Shown here: positions 26,319-40,715 of the stretch, in pieces
Layout: the number at the start of each line of letters is the position of its first letter
How positions within the stretch are numbered: the stretch's first letter is position 1
NCBI GenBank assembly: GCA_032207245.1
Contig: CM063504.1
Coordinates: 85,820,710 to 85,884,709 of the forward strand
From: Pardosa pseudoannulata
Lineage: Eukaryota; Arthropoda; Arachnida; Araneae; Lycosidae
Length of the DNA stretch: 64,000 nucleotides
Direction: 5' to 3'
Notes under the pieces: model-generated
Database searches by the model: none
What the model was told of the DNA's origin: nothing
The model's input: only the letters and a program-made list of their open reading frames with translations
Program-made: the position numbers and the translations under genes

Positions 26319-28630
26319 TTTTTTTTTTGTTAGATTAAGAAAGTATTTTGTACATTTAATGTTGCATTTGACTTTAGTTTTCTTTGCATCATATACACTG
26401 AAAGCTAAATTATATAGGTTTAATTAGTTTATCTATATCTTTTAATTCATTGTAGTTCTTTTATTTGTAACATATAATTTTAACATCTGTGTAATATATA
26501 CATAAATTTATAGGTGAAGTCCTTGGTTTTGAAAGTTTCGTTTTTGGCATATTTGACTTTATAAATACTTTAGTTGAATCCCCCAAGTACAGACATCATG
26601 TAAAATCAGGAATGGCTGAGCTATTGTACTATATTTTACTTTTCATGCAAATAACAGAAGATCAGGTAAATTTTTGCTGTGCAATTCTTTTTTGCTTCTT
26701 TCTTCTTTGATTTATGTTCTAGCATTTAACTTTAACTCTAAATTTTAATAAAATTTAAACTTTAATATCTTTGCGGTTGGAGGATGTTGTGACTTCCAAC
26801 CAAGCAATCTAATAATTTCATCTCAATAGATGGCGCTGTGTGCGCGTTTTAGAAGTTGAGATAATGTACGTGTATCTTGTTCTGTTGTCAGTCCTTTGTT
26901 ACGTTGTTGAACTGTTACGTTGAATAAAAACTTAGAAAACGAAAACGTGGCTCGCACTGGATTATTCCAAACTTATAGCCCAATACCCCGATTCATAACA
27001 TAATGTGATAAATCTGGATATTATCAAGAACTCTTTATAATAAGTACAAAATTAAGTTAAATTTTTCACTTTAACCAGTTATTAATAATAACCCATGAAC
27101 ATTGGCAAATGTGATAAAAATATTCTTTTATACCATTGCTTGGATTAAAAAATGTATTTAATTTGAAAATAATTTTTTTTAACAATTCTCAACTTGCCCA
27201 ACGTTACACCATCCTCTCCAGTACTCTTATTTGCAAAATCCCTATCATTGTACCATAGCATGATGCAGTATTTCAATTGTTCTCTATAAAGATGTAATTT
27301 ATTATACTATAATTTTTATTTAGTATAGTTAATTTTCAACACTTTCAATTCTTATGATACTGTACTTTCATAGTTGTTATTAGTCTTTTTGGGATTTACT
27401 CAAAATCATTTATCTGAAAATTTATGATAGCTTTTACATGCAGATAATTTTGTTTTTTATTAGTTAGCTTCAGATATACAATATTAGTTGATTGTTTCTG
27501 ATAGATTTAGGTGCCCATAAATTTCAAGATACTTACAAATATTTTGTGTTTGACAGTGTCAACCTTTCTGTTGCTGTGTAGTGTTTATCTGAATTTAATC
27601 TTATTGTCATTTTCTAGTGTGCATAATAGTTTTGAAATTTTTATAAATTTTATTTTTGTGTAAGCATAGTAAATGCCAATTTACAAATTGGCAAAGCTCT
27701 GAATTGTTTCAACTTTTGCCTCTTGGATATGAATCTTCATACATTCTGAATTTAATATAATGTAATGTAGTAGTGAAACACATTAAAATTCTGATGTTTT
27801 ATACATATACCTATATGATATGGTTATTGTGATGAGTTAGATTTCTTATGGGAATTATTTTTTCTCTCTAATACCATTTTTAAGTATTTTTAACTCAACA
27901 CTTGCTTATATGATGTTAATAGAAAATTAAGACTACTAAATGAGTGTTTAAATATGTTAGAAGTAGTAAAAAGGTTTAGAAACTTTAAGGTTATGAAGGT
28001 ATAGAGCAAAAAGAATATAAAAAAAAGCCTTTTCTTATGCATAAAATTGCTCAATCTTATTGTGTACAAACTATAAAATCTTTTAACATGTATTTTTTTA
28101 GCAGCTAATTCATTTGTGTATTTTTTTAAAGAGATGCTGCTATTTCTAAGGAGAGGTTGAGAATTAACTAGTATTTAATTCTAAAATTTTTACATCTCAC
28201 TTTTCTTAAAATGTTTTTCTTGTCACACTTATTGTATAGAGATAAGGTTCTAATTATATTCTGCTTTATTTATTTATTTTACCTTATAATTAAATTATCT
28301 GTATTTGAAATCATTTATTATCAAAAATTGCAACTCCTTCCTAATCTTGTATAGATAAAGTTATGGACAGCTAATCCTGATCAATTTGTAGAAGATGAAG
28401 ATGATGAAACTTATGCTTATTCAGTAAGGATATCAGCTCAAGATCTGTTGTTGGTAATAAATCCTACATAGATTTTTCATTAAATTGTTATATCTCATAT
28501 CTATATATTAATTTTCTGAATGATAGTGTTGTATTTATATATTAACCTTTTCTTTGATCTAAATTAAAAATCTGTAGTTTAATTTCATTTGGTAACATAT
28601 CAAAGATCATTATAGTATAATCCCCCCTTC

Positions 28631-28699
<69 letters not shown>

Positions 28700-31600
28700 A
28701 CTATATATATATATATATATATATTAAATTTCAGCCATTATTTAGTTTTTTTTTACATCAGTAAATTTAATACTTGAAGCATAAAATTGTGTGCTGACTT
28801 GTAAATGGTTATTTGAAAAGTTGAAATTTCTTGTGTGCTGTGCTGTGAAATAAAATTATCTTTGAGCTGCAAGTTGTATACTATTTGTTTTTATAAAAAT
28901 CGAGGCTTTCAAATCACAACTATTTCTTAATCATAGTATATTATTATCACTAGCTTGTAAATTGTATGTATTATTGATTTATACCAGCAGGGCAATACAT
29001 TTAGATGTTTTAATGCAAGTAATTTTTTATATAAAATGCCTGTATTACCATGTATTATAAAGTAGATAATCAATGTATACTATCTTTTGTAATATTTTCA
29101 TTTAATATACTCTTACATATCTTTTTAGTAAAACAAGCGTCAAAATTTTACTAAGTTCTGTATATTCATTATTATTAACTTAACAAAATAGCTGTTTTTT
29201 TCTTTTTTCATGTAAAGTATTATTAAAGCATTATATTAACAATTTTTTTCAAATGTTTAATCCATTTAGTTTAGTTATTTGTTAGTTTAAAAGTCTTGAT
29301 TAGAAGGTGTTATATTAAGAGATAGTACAATTCCCAAATAATATACTTGTAAAAAATGCAAAAGGAATAACAAAAATACAAATTAATAGCAAAAGGATAA
29401 ATGTCTGTTATGAACAAATGTATAAAAATGAAACCTAGCAGACAGCTATTTTGAAGTAGAAATGAGTTTCTTCTCTATGCAGAAATAATTTATTGGCATT
29501 TCAATGAGTAAGTGATCTACTTTGTACTTCATGTTGCTTAGCTTTAAAAAAAAAGGTTGAGAATTTAAGTCCCCTTTCTTTAAAAATAAAGATGATTTCA
29601 TAAATTTTAGAAACTTTGTAGGTGTTCTGTAACATTCTTTATATACTGTTTGAAGATACTCTTGATTTCCTCATTTTATGTATTTATTTTTTTTTTATCT
29701 GGTTAGTGGGAAAAATTAATTACCACTATATAAAAATCCAAGAAGCCACAGTAGCTCAGTTGACAAAACCAACAATCTCGCAACAGAGGGCTGTGAAATC
29801 CAGGTTTGAGCCAGTCAAAAATCTGCCATGTTCATTAATTGTGGTTGGAACATGTAAAATAGTTTTGTGGTCTACATATCCTCAAAGTTTCTGAACAATA
29901 CTATTAAGGTTGCAGGTCAAGTCTGTTTTTTTTTTCCTCTTGCTTGCTTGATCCCTGCCTCTAAATGAGGACCCTTTTGAGAAAATTCTTTCACTGTAGC
30001 ATTGCTCTTCAAATGAAAAATGCACCCCTTCATCTTAATTTGAGTTGCCTCTGGCTTGCATGCATGGTTCATTCAATTTACATTGGAAACAACAACAAAA
30101 AAAAATCCAAGATTTAGAGAAAATATAACAATAGAAAATATAGTACTGAAATTATTAAATTTATTCTCTTCATTTATGGTATTATTTCTTTTTAAATATA
30201 AAACTACATCAGACCAAGCTGTACATAATCTTCATTTTTTTATAAGTATTATTTAAGTATATTTATTTAAATAGTGCATGACAACACTTTTTTGTTTTAA
30301 AATACAATAAATTATTAATTTTTTTAAATGTTAATTTAATTTTAAATTTAAGGCTTTAGGTCAAGAATTTGAAGATGAAACAGCTGTAGCACTGTGCACT
30401 GCAGTAACTCGCCATATACATGAAACTGATAAAAATAATCCATACTGGTAAGTATATAAAAATATGCTTTCTTCTTCTTTATGAGCATAACAACCTATTA
30501 TAGGTCCTAGCTGCCTCGACAGCATGCTTCCTCCAACTCAAATGGTCTAGAGCAAATCTTTTCCAGTTTTTTTATTATATTATAATTATAAAATCTGTAG
30601 TTTTTAAAATTTCATGTATTTTTAAAAACTACAAACAAGAGGAAACAAGCTGGTAGGTTGATATGATATGCAGTAAAGTGCTATTTGTACTTTGCTCTCA
30701 AATGACCAGTGTAAAATGATGATTAAATGAACAGGCATACAATTTAAATTTCAACAAATTTGGTGTTATTAGAAAGTTATCCTTTTTTAATCATCACTTA
30801 AATTAGTATCAGACAATTTGTTTTCTAATGCTTCATATCAGCTACATATTTTATTTCTATTAATTCCATCAAATGTCAAATTTTGAAGAACAATAATTTT
30901 GGGTAGATAATATGTGTCTTATGTGTGTTTAAAAGCGGAAATTTAATGTCTGTGGTGTATCTGAAGGAATTTTAGTTAATAATTTTTTGTTACTAAGATA
31001 ATTTTTTAATTAAATTATTTTCTAGTGATTCTATTACTTGATTTGTTTGGGATATTTTTCATATTGTAGCATATCAACCAGTGCAGCAAGCTGTGTGGTA
31101 CCAGTGAGTGCTATTTTTATGCAAATGCACTAGAGTTCATTTAAGTAATGGTGTGAAAAAGCTGGCAGTCACTGTTTTGTGCTATGAAAATTTAAAGTTG
31201 ATGAGATATTCATCTGGTGTTGGAAGTTTTAACAAGATGTATTAATTTGGTTTTGAGTGCATCTACCAGATGTTTACAACATGAGGTCAAATGAGATTGG
31301 GATGAAAAGCTGATAATTTGCAGTATATATGCCAGGTTGCTTTATCTAACCATAATAATAATATCAGTTTCACAGTTCACCAAGGTCAAAAATTTACATC
31401 AGAAAGAGAAAATTGAAGGTGTCACATAAATGAGACTATCATTGCAATGGTCATAAATGCATCAGGACTGAGATAAACATTTATAAAAGCCAACTGTGTA
31501 ATGTTTTTTAAGCTTTATCTTTCTGCTATAAAATAATTTAAACACTTTATCCATTAATTTTTTGGAATATTTTATAGGTGGAAAATACATGAATCTTGTA

Positions 31601-34600
31601 TGCTTTCTCTTGGAAGTTTGAAGGATTTAATTACAGAACAAATATACGGAAATGATTTGCAGTTTGATATAATTGGATTTATACATAATGTTGTTTTAGA
31701 AGACTTAAATACTCCTGGTAAATATTTCTTTTTGGTTTAAGAGCACTGTATCTTTTCTTTTTAACAACTTTTCTGGTTTATTTCTCATAGGAAAAGACAT
31801 ACATATTCATTCCTTCATATAGATGACACAAAATTCTAAATAGATACTACTTAGCAGTTAATTTTATTTTGCAACTTAATATAAGTTTAATAAAAGTTTT
31901 GTAACATTTGAAAATATTTTAATTTTGCAAGTTTTTATGTGATTTTTTTTTTTTTAAATTCCATAAAACACACTTCAAATTATGTTAACTGTAATGGTAA
32001 CTTAATTTTTTTGTAGTGTTTAAAATTTTAAGTTTATTTTGAGAATTAACATGTGGATTCCACAGTTGTAAGTACAGTTTTTATTTTATATCAGTTTCTC
32101 CATTCTTGCATGGCCGTTGCTTGTGGTTTGGTAGTAAGTATGCCAGCGCTGCGAATGAAGATGTCATAAAAAGGTCAGTATTCAGCAATTGAAATTTATA
32201 TTATTATTGTAAAAGTAAACATGTACTTTGTTAAATGTGAATTATCTCTTATGTTATAAATTGTTATACAGATCAAAATTTCATATATTTTGTTAGAAAT
32301 CTAGATTTTATAAACCTTTTTGTTCATAGAAAGCCTTGTTTACCAGATATATCTGATTTTGAATTATATACTTTATTATGAGAGAAATATACTGTACATT
32401 GAGAACATGTACTTTCTATTAGTTTTTAATTATTTAATTGATGTAGTAAAGAAGTTATTGAATTTTTTATTAATTATATATTTGTAATAACTTTAACCAT
32501 TAAAGTTCTGTTGTGTGGTCTCATAGTCTTCATCCCATAGGATTTTCATCCCTCTAAATCCTAATTCATCCATGCCCTTCTCAGTATTTTCCTGCTGTGT
32601 GTTATCAAGCTCACTTACTAAGTTATAAAGCAGTTATAAATTGAAGTTTGAGATATAGGTTTATTTTACAAAACATGTCTACGATAGTGAAATGTGAAGA
32701 AATATTTATACGTATGTTTTTATTATTATTATTTAGATTTTTACAAGTAACTGTCACTGGCTTACAACCAGCTCAACCATCCACAGTCCGCATATCAGCA
32801 GTTAGATCTGTCTGGGGGTAAAATTGAAATTTTTTCTTTTTATTATGATTAAAAATGTGTAATAAATTAGACTTTGTGCTTATATAAAAATTATTTAATC
32901 TCTTTAGTTGTCCTAAAGGCTTTATTTGAAATAATTTACATATATATTAGCTTATTCTGAAGTGTGATAGAGCCTATTGTTCAATGTTGTTATGAAACCC
33001 AGTTATTATTTTTATAGATAGTTCTCTTAAAAAAAAGATACTCAAAATTTAGAATTATTTGAAAGGGTGAAAGTTAATTTCAAAAGTATCAATTTAAAAA
33101 TTCTGTTTATTTGGTGGTAGAGGAATTTTTTAAAATTTCATTTATTTTTTTTTCTAAGTGTCACTTCTCTCCTGCGCTTGTAAGTTCTTGTATGCCATAG
33201 CATTTTAAAGAATTATGCATAAAAGTAGTAAAGAGAAATATCCCCAATTTACAGCCTTCCTCTAATGTGATAATTTCTAACAATATATTACCTTATTCAT
33301 CATTCATTTGAAGCAGCAATACTTTTCTGCAGTAATGAAGGAGATAATAAGAATTCCCTGTACTAAACTTTCATAATTAAAATTATTTTTAAAAGTATCA
33401 GGGTTTGCTGAGGTTATCAGCTTGGTGTGTGAAATTGTTTTAAATTCTAGGAATGATTAAAGGGGAAATAGTACATTTCAAGCTGAAAAATTATTCATAT
33501 TATAACCTTAAACCCACCCCCATCTCAACTTAAAAAATTTTTTTTTTTAAATCTGAGTTTGTTATTTACTACATATCAAACATAGTATACCTTTAATGTT
33601 TGTTTTATTACTTAACAGATAATAACTCAATGATTTTAAAGTAAGTTTCAAGCAAATTGATCGTTTTTAAGTTTTTTTTTTCATTCTTTCAATGCCTGAC
33701 ATATGTAATGACCATTTTAATACACAAAATTATAATCTTATTTAGAACATGTTTATTAATTTTAAAAATACGTTAACACTCACTTTGTACATGTTATGGT
33801 ATAACTGTATTGAATAATTATCAAATATTTTTCGTTGCACCAATAATAGGTACCATTTGGGATAGATTATGGCCCATGTTGCAATTGAAGAAATTTGTAT
33901 GAATTCCATGCATATAGTAGCAGTGAAGTTAGCCATTTTTAATTTAGCACCACACACAAACATAAGCAGAGAATCATGGAAAGGGGAGTAAACCCTGCAA
34001 TTACCTGGGTAGAAAGGTGGATTTTTTCTACACCTCAGTTTTTCCCTCTTTAGGGATGTCTTGAATGGGGAGTATGATTCACGGATTTATCCTGCATTTA
34101 TGCTACATTTTGGCACATGTAAATGGGGATATGGATATTCTATCTGAGCCTCTAAAGATTTTAAAACAATAGTTGAGAAATTTTCAGTGTTAATGTTAAA
34201 CAATGATAATTTAAAGTTCAGTTTTTGCATATGTGAAAATTTCCTTAGAAATTAAAGCATTTGATTTATTTCTTAATTTAATTTTGCATATGCAAAATAA
34301 AATTGTGAGAATTATTGTTAAAAATGATGCAATACTTTTGCAATAAATAAATAAATAAAAGAAGCTGTAATATATATTTATTATATTATTAAAATGCAAA
34401 TGTATAAATAATCATCAAAATGTTATCGATGTGTATAATTTTTTTCCATATTTAAATTTAAGAAAATGGAAATAAGATTTTGAACAAAGGATTTAAACTT
34501 ATTGCTTATAGTTTTATGTTAAGTACAATGGCTCCACACTCACTTTTTGCCTTTGTATTACATTAAACTTTTCCAGAATGTGTGAAAAACTGGAGCATTC

Positions 34601-35576
34601 TGTTTAATTGATAGATGGAGAAACACTTTAGTGTAGTCTGAACTTCATTAATCTCAAGCAGTATAAAGAATTTTCAAAATAAACTATTTTATTCTTTATT
34701 TATTTTTCAATAAATAATTTTAGCCTCCCATTTTTTTTTCCAGACTTAAAAAATGTTTGCCTGTTAGTGCTCTGAGCAGTATTTTATTTTTTAAATAATA
34801 CTTAAAAAGCTAAAAATAGTTTTTTACACATTAATTATATTTCAATATTTTTGATTAAATAAAATTTGTCTTTAACTGCAGCTCCTTTCAAACTCATAAA
34901 AGTAATATCTTTGCCACCAGTTCAAGTGTATGTGCTATGTATTAACTATGTATTAGAATTTCACCAGGATTAATGTTGAATAGTCAGGATAAATTTATTA
35001 TAACCCTTATTAAACTGCAGATATTTAGGAAAGGAATTGGTAAATAAATTTAGTAATATGAAATAATTACTTTATTGTATTAACATTCCCATGTAGGTTT
35101 TGTGCTCATTTGAAGAATACCAAAAATGTTCATCTGCTTGCTCCATATCTATCACCAATTTTAGAAGGTCTCCTTAGTTTAGCTCTTCAGTTTTCTTCAG
35201 AAGTTTTAGCTTTAGTTCTAGAAGCAGTTGCCATTGTAATTACTGTAAGTATATTATGTATTTAAATTTGAATAAATTTACTTAACTTTTAGTTTAATCA
35301 GAAACAAACAGTTGTAAACTGTGTGTTCATATTTAAAAAATATATTATTACTGTTTATCCTCATAATGTTCAAAAATACTTTTTACTATGTTAAGTTATA
35401 ATACAAAGGCTTTTCCCCCAATTTTATATAAACTTTGTCCATAATTATCATGATTTTAGGTGTTTATTGAATTGGTTTTTGTATAGTATTTATTAGGAAG
35501 TTTTTTATGAAGACCTGTATATTTTATATGAGTTTACTGTATAATTTTAAACACTACTGGGTTTATTAATCTATCC

Positions 35577-35611
<35 letters not shown>

Positions 35612-36779
35612 AGTTTTACATTTACATTTTTTAAAATTTTACCCAAGACAAAAACAATCTTAAAAAGGCTTTACCAGTGTATGATTTTAAGCAAAACATT
35701 CAAGTCTATAATATTAAAGTCTATAAGGAAATTTCATGAATTATGATTGTTTTAATGTATAATTATCTCTAATATTTAAGTAATTTTTGCTGTAGAACAA
35801 TTTAAAGGAAATTTATACTTGGTGTATAACAACTATTTTTTTATAGGTTGATCAAAGTTTTACAGCGCAAATGGAAAGCCAAATATCTCCACTAGCAATT
35901 GCTGTATTTTTGAAACAGAATTCAGGTGATTTTTTTGTTTCTATATCTTTTTTTTTATTCTCTTTTAGTTTTGTTATTACATTATTATTTCATACTACAT
36001 GAGGTTTAATAAGATATGCAAAAAGCTAGCAACATATATTTAAAATTCAATATAGTAAGAATAATTAAATTGCTTATTCTGTTGTTAAAGAGAAATGAAA
36101 AAAATGTATATCTCAAACTGTTTCTGTGTTATAACTACCATTCTGTTTCATTTAAAAATTGCCTTTCATTTCCTTGTACAGAGTAAAAAAGCATTAAAAT
36201 TGTGAAAATTTTGATTTTTTGATATCAATGAGAATATTTTTTTTGACTAGTTTAGGCAGGATGTCTGTACATATGTACATGCCTAATATAACTTGAAATG
36301 TTTAGCCATATAATGTCAAAATTTTATATTTATAGAACTTAACATCTAGTTTTGCATATCCCCTTTTTGATTGCAATCTGTACTCTATTTAACGAGAAAT
36401 ATTAATATAATGGATATTAATGCTATAGTTTGCTGCAGTTGGCAGTACTTGAGCCTTACTCATTGGTACTAAATGTTAAAACATTAAAAAATTGGAGGAT
36501 TGTATCTCACTTTCGAATAAAATAGTTTTAAATAAAATGCAACAAAAATGTGTATAATTTAATAGCTATAAAAAAAAGTCATATGAGGTCCACATCAGAT
36601 TTTTTAAAAATACTTGCTGACTATTTTGGTGTTGAGAGGGAGGTCATTGTTTTAAAGTAAAGCATTTAAAAATATAAAGGGAATTGCAGAAAACTGTGAG
36701 AGTCTTTAAGTTATTTCATTTCGAATAGTCCAGTAATAATTGTTCTGGTTCTGAATTCAATGCTTGGTTCTTCACACAT

Positions 36780-36811
<32 letters not shown>

Positions 36812-39108
36812 GATAACTGAATAATTTTTTTGAAAGAGTTTGAACATATAGTATGACTAGCTCATGCTAGTCATGCTATATGTTCAAACTCTTCCAATAA
36901 GATTAGTACATTAATACTCATAACAAGTACAGTGTTCAAATTCAATATTGGAAAACCATTTAAAATTTGAAGGTACATAGTTGCCTCATAATAATCTGAA
37001 ATTATAAATGGAATGGAAACAGGTGTAATATAAGAAATTTGGCATTTTTAGCCATTTGTAACATTTCTGGTCCTGAAAGACATTTTTTGATACTTAACAT
37101 TAAAGAAAAACAGTAATGAGATTTCAATAGCAAATGAATTATAATTCTATATTAATCACACAAACAAAAATAAACAGGAATAAAACAGTTTAAAATCAGA
37201 AGTATCCTTATCTAGTTTGTTTTTCTTCAAATTATGTATTTATATATAAATCTTGACTGAATGTTTTGTTTGATTAAATGGCAACATAGTTAAAATCTAA
37301 AACAATTTTTGGTCTTAAAGAGTATTGAATTATTTAGTGTTTTTTTTTTTTTTTATTAAGAAAACATAACCTTTAGACCTAATTTTTAACTTTCTATTAG
37401 GGAACAGTAGGAATAGAAAAATTTAATAATAAAATTGAAAAATATTGTTACATATACTTTTTGGGATTAATTTTTTTTTCAAAAATGTGTTTTATGTATT
37501 CATAGACCCTGTGTTGGTGAGAATTACAGAACAGATTTTTATGGAGCTTTCAAAAAATCCTGGTACTATGTGTGCATTACAACAGCGTCTGATTCCTACT
37601 CTAGTTTCAATATTACAAGCTCAACCTGTGAAAGTGCCTCTTGGGTTACAAGCTGTAAGTTTTATTATTTTAATTTGAAAAATTTTTAACTATTTACACA
37701 GTTATTTTTAAAATAAGATTAATTTTTATATTTACTATTGGAAACAACACAAATATTATTTTTTTGGCTAATCTCTATTCACTGTATCTCAATCTCGCTT
37801 CAATGATGTGCCAGGTATACTTTTTAGCAATAGTTAGTTTTGAAGAAAATTATTCACACAATCTTTATACTTTGTGAAGCTGTCAGGAGTAATTTGATTC
37901 TCCTTGTAGTTTCCTGCCATCATTTGATCTCCATCCATATATATTTTGACATATTTTCCAGTTTCTTTTGTTATCTATATTAAAAAAATAAACATTTTTT
38001 TTTATCAACTTCTTAAAAAAAATTCAAATGAAATATAGAATCTTTGTTGCTTTTTCATCAGTAACTCTGCCACAGCAAATTAAAAACATTTCTGTTGCCT
38101 TATCTAACAAAAATAAAATGATTTAAAAGGGTTACTGATGCATAAAACTTTGCCTATTTTTCTGCTTTTAGTTATATTAATGATATTTTGAAAATGTGAT
38201 CCTAAGTAACATTTGTAAGAGGCAGTCATCTCAAGCACTGTATCTGAATACTGTAAGGTTCAGATTTGATTTTGCTTATGATTTGAGAAATTTTGCTATC
38301 AACTTAAATTGATATAAAATAGAATATATAGATGAATATTCAAGAGAGATATAAATATTTGAGAGCAAATGAGAATTATTGGTAACAACAATGCTTTAGA
38401 AGCAGAAACCAATACTTGTTGTAGTGTGTAGAGTGTTGTATGAGTGTATTCTTCTTATATCAAGATGTAATAAAAAAAAATACACTGCGTAGGAAAATCT
38501 TTCCTGGTTATTAAATCATATTTAAAAATATTGACTTTATTTAAGTTTGCAGTAAGAAATAAAATACTAAATGACAGTAGAAATAGACATCATGCTATAA
38601 AATTACACTTTTCCATAAATAAAAATATTAAGTGTAAGTAGAGGAGAAAAGTTCTTTAGTTACCAGTTTTTTTTTAATTACTGCTGTTTTGTTTTAATCT
38701 TCTGTTAAGTTGCTAAAAATTGTTTTATTTCAGAAATTTAGTGGATTTAGTAGTGTGTGTATGTATGTATATGTGTATGTATATATTTATATATATACAT
38801 GTACACAAGCACAAATACATACCATCCGACTGCTAAAAATATTTCTTATTCAGAAGAATGCTAAGTTATTTCAAAATTATGCATGAATTCTAAAAAATAA
38901 ACATTTAACAATTTTTAGAGTTTGCATAACATAGTTCCAATACCCTTTTCTTGTTGCCATTAAATGCCTTTATATGTTTACCTAAACACATATAAATTAT
39001 TATAATATGCATCATGACAACATTTGGGCTGTATTGCTGTGCAGGTTGTAAAATTATTAAGTGCTATGAATTAGATAGGGATCATAGTTAGAGGGTATAT
39101 ATATATAT

Positions 39109-39148
<40 letters not shown>

Positions 39149-40625
39149 AAGTTAGCAGCATTTATATTTAGTACTTACGGTTGAGATGTTCATAATGTGA
39201 AACAGTTTACTTACTATTTTTGTCACATTTGTATTAAGCTCTTTCATCTTTGTGACCTCATAGAAAAAAAAAGTTTTTTTTTTTTTAAGAATACTTGTTT
39301 TATCATACTTATTCTTTTGTGCAATGCATGAATTGCATTTGAAAATGATGAATGTATTTTAACAATAATTTATTTTTTAGGTATCTCTTGATATTCTACG
39401 TACCATTGTTCATAGTTCTTATCCCTTATCTGAAGCCATCATAACTCAAGCCTTTCCTGCTGCAATACATTGTATAATGAATTCTGATGATAATACTATT
39501 CTCCAGGTATTTTAAATCCTTTAAGAATGTCATGGCTGTTTGTGCTTCAAGGAAATCCTCAAATTTTGGGGGTTTTACAGTACACTAACCATCTCCAGAT
39601 ATCCGGAGAAATAAAATTAAATTATTTAATCTTATTCCTTTCTGATTACTTTAGAAGTTAAACAAAGAATACAGCACATTCTCTAACTCTGAAATAATTC
39701 TCCCAACAGCTGCTACACTGTCTGCTAAACTCCAAATCATAAAATCAGGTCAAAACTTGGTAAACTGCTTTGACAGCACCATGCAAGAAGGTACTGTGAA
39801 AAGCGAAAGTCCTTTATAATATTGAGGGACAGAATTGCTTAGAGGTAGATGAAAGTTACGGAGTCTAAGGAAACCACATAACAGTAGTTAAATGTTAAAA
39901 ATGCAAACAAGACCTTTTTCATTGAATATAGGTGAAAGTACAAGCAGTGCTCCTGACATCATTGCCTGTACTTTCATATTAATGAAAGGAAATTGAATGC
40001 TTGTTTTTATTTAAAGAAGTAATTCTGGTAATTTAAGAAAATTGGCTTTTATATTTTTTTTCAGAGTAAAATTTAATTCTTTAAGGTATTACCAGATTTT
40101 CATATCTATAAAATATATTTTTAAACATTATTTTAAAAGTAAATTCCCCTACCCCCTCCTCAGTCTGAAATGTCATTTTCTAATACTTATTTTTGTATCC
40201 TTCTTGGTGTATAAATTAAAAAAAATTTTCAAGTGTCTACAAACCCCTTTGTATGCCATCACTTTTTACTAAACTGTTTATTAGATAGCATTCTAGAAAT
40301 GACTAATAATCTGAATATTAAAAATTAATGAGATGACAAAGCATAAATTATCTCTTTAAGGGTTATAATGTTAAATATTATGTGTAAATAATTCTAAAGG
40401 AATTAATTTTGTTTGCTTCATTTAGAATGGAGGAGAATGCTTGCGGGCTTATGTATCTGTTGCATTAGAACAAGTCTCGTCATGGCGAGATGAAAGTGGC
40501 CAAAGTGGATTAGAGTACATTATCAATGTATGTTGATAAACTTTTTTTTCAAAATATTTCTTTATGGATTATTTGAAACAAGAAAAATATTTAAATATTT
40601 GTCTGTGTGAATGTTGTGTGTTTGT

Positions 40626-40715
<90 letters not shown>

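Noticed and set aside
29745..29815. Candidate tRNA gene
   Set aside because: A and B boxes are present, but the acceptor stem does not close and the block is followed by a SINE body, tail and target duplication.
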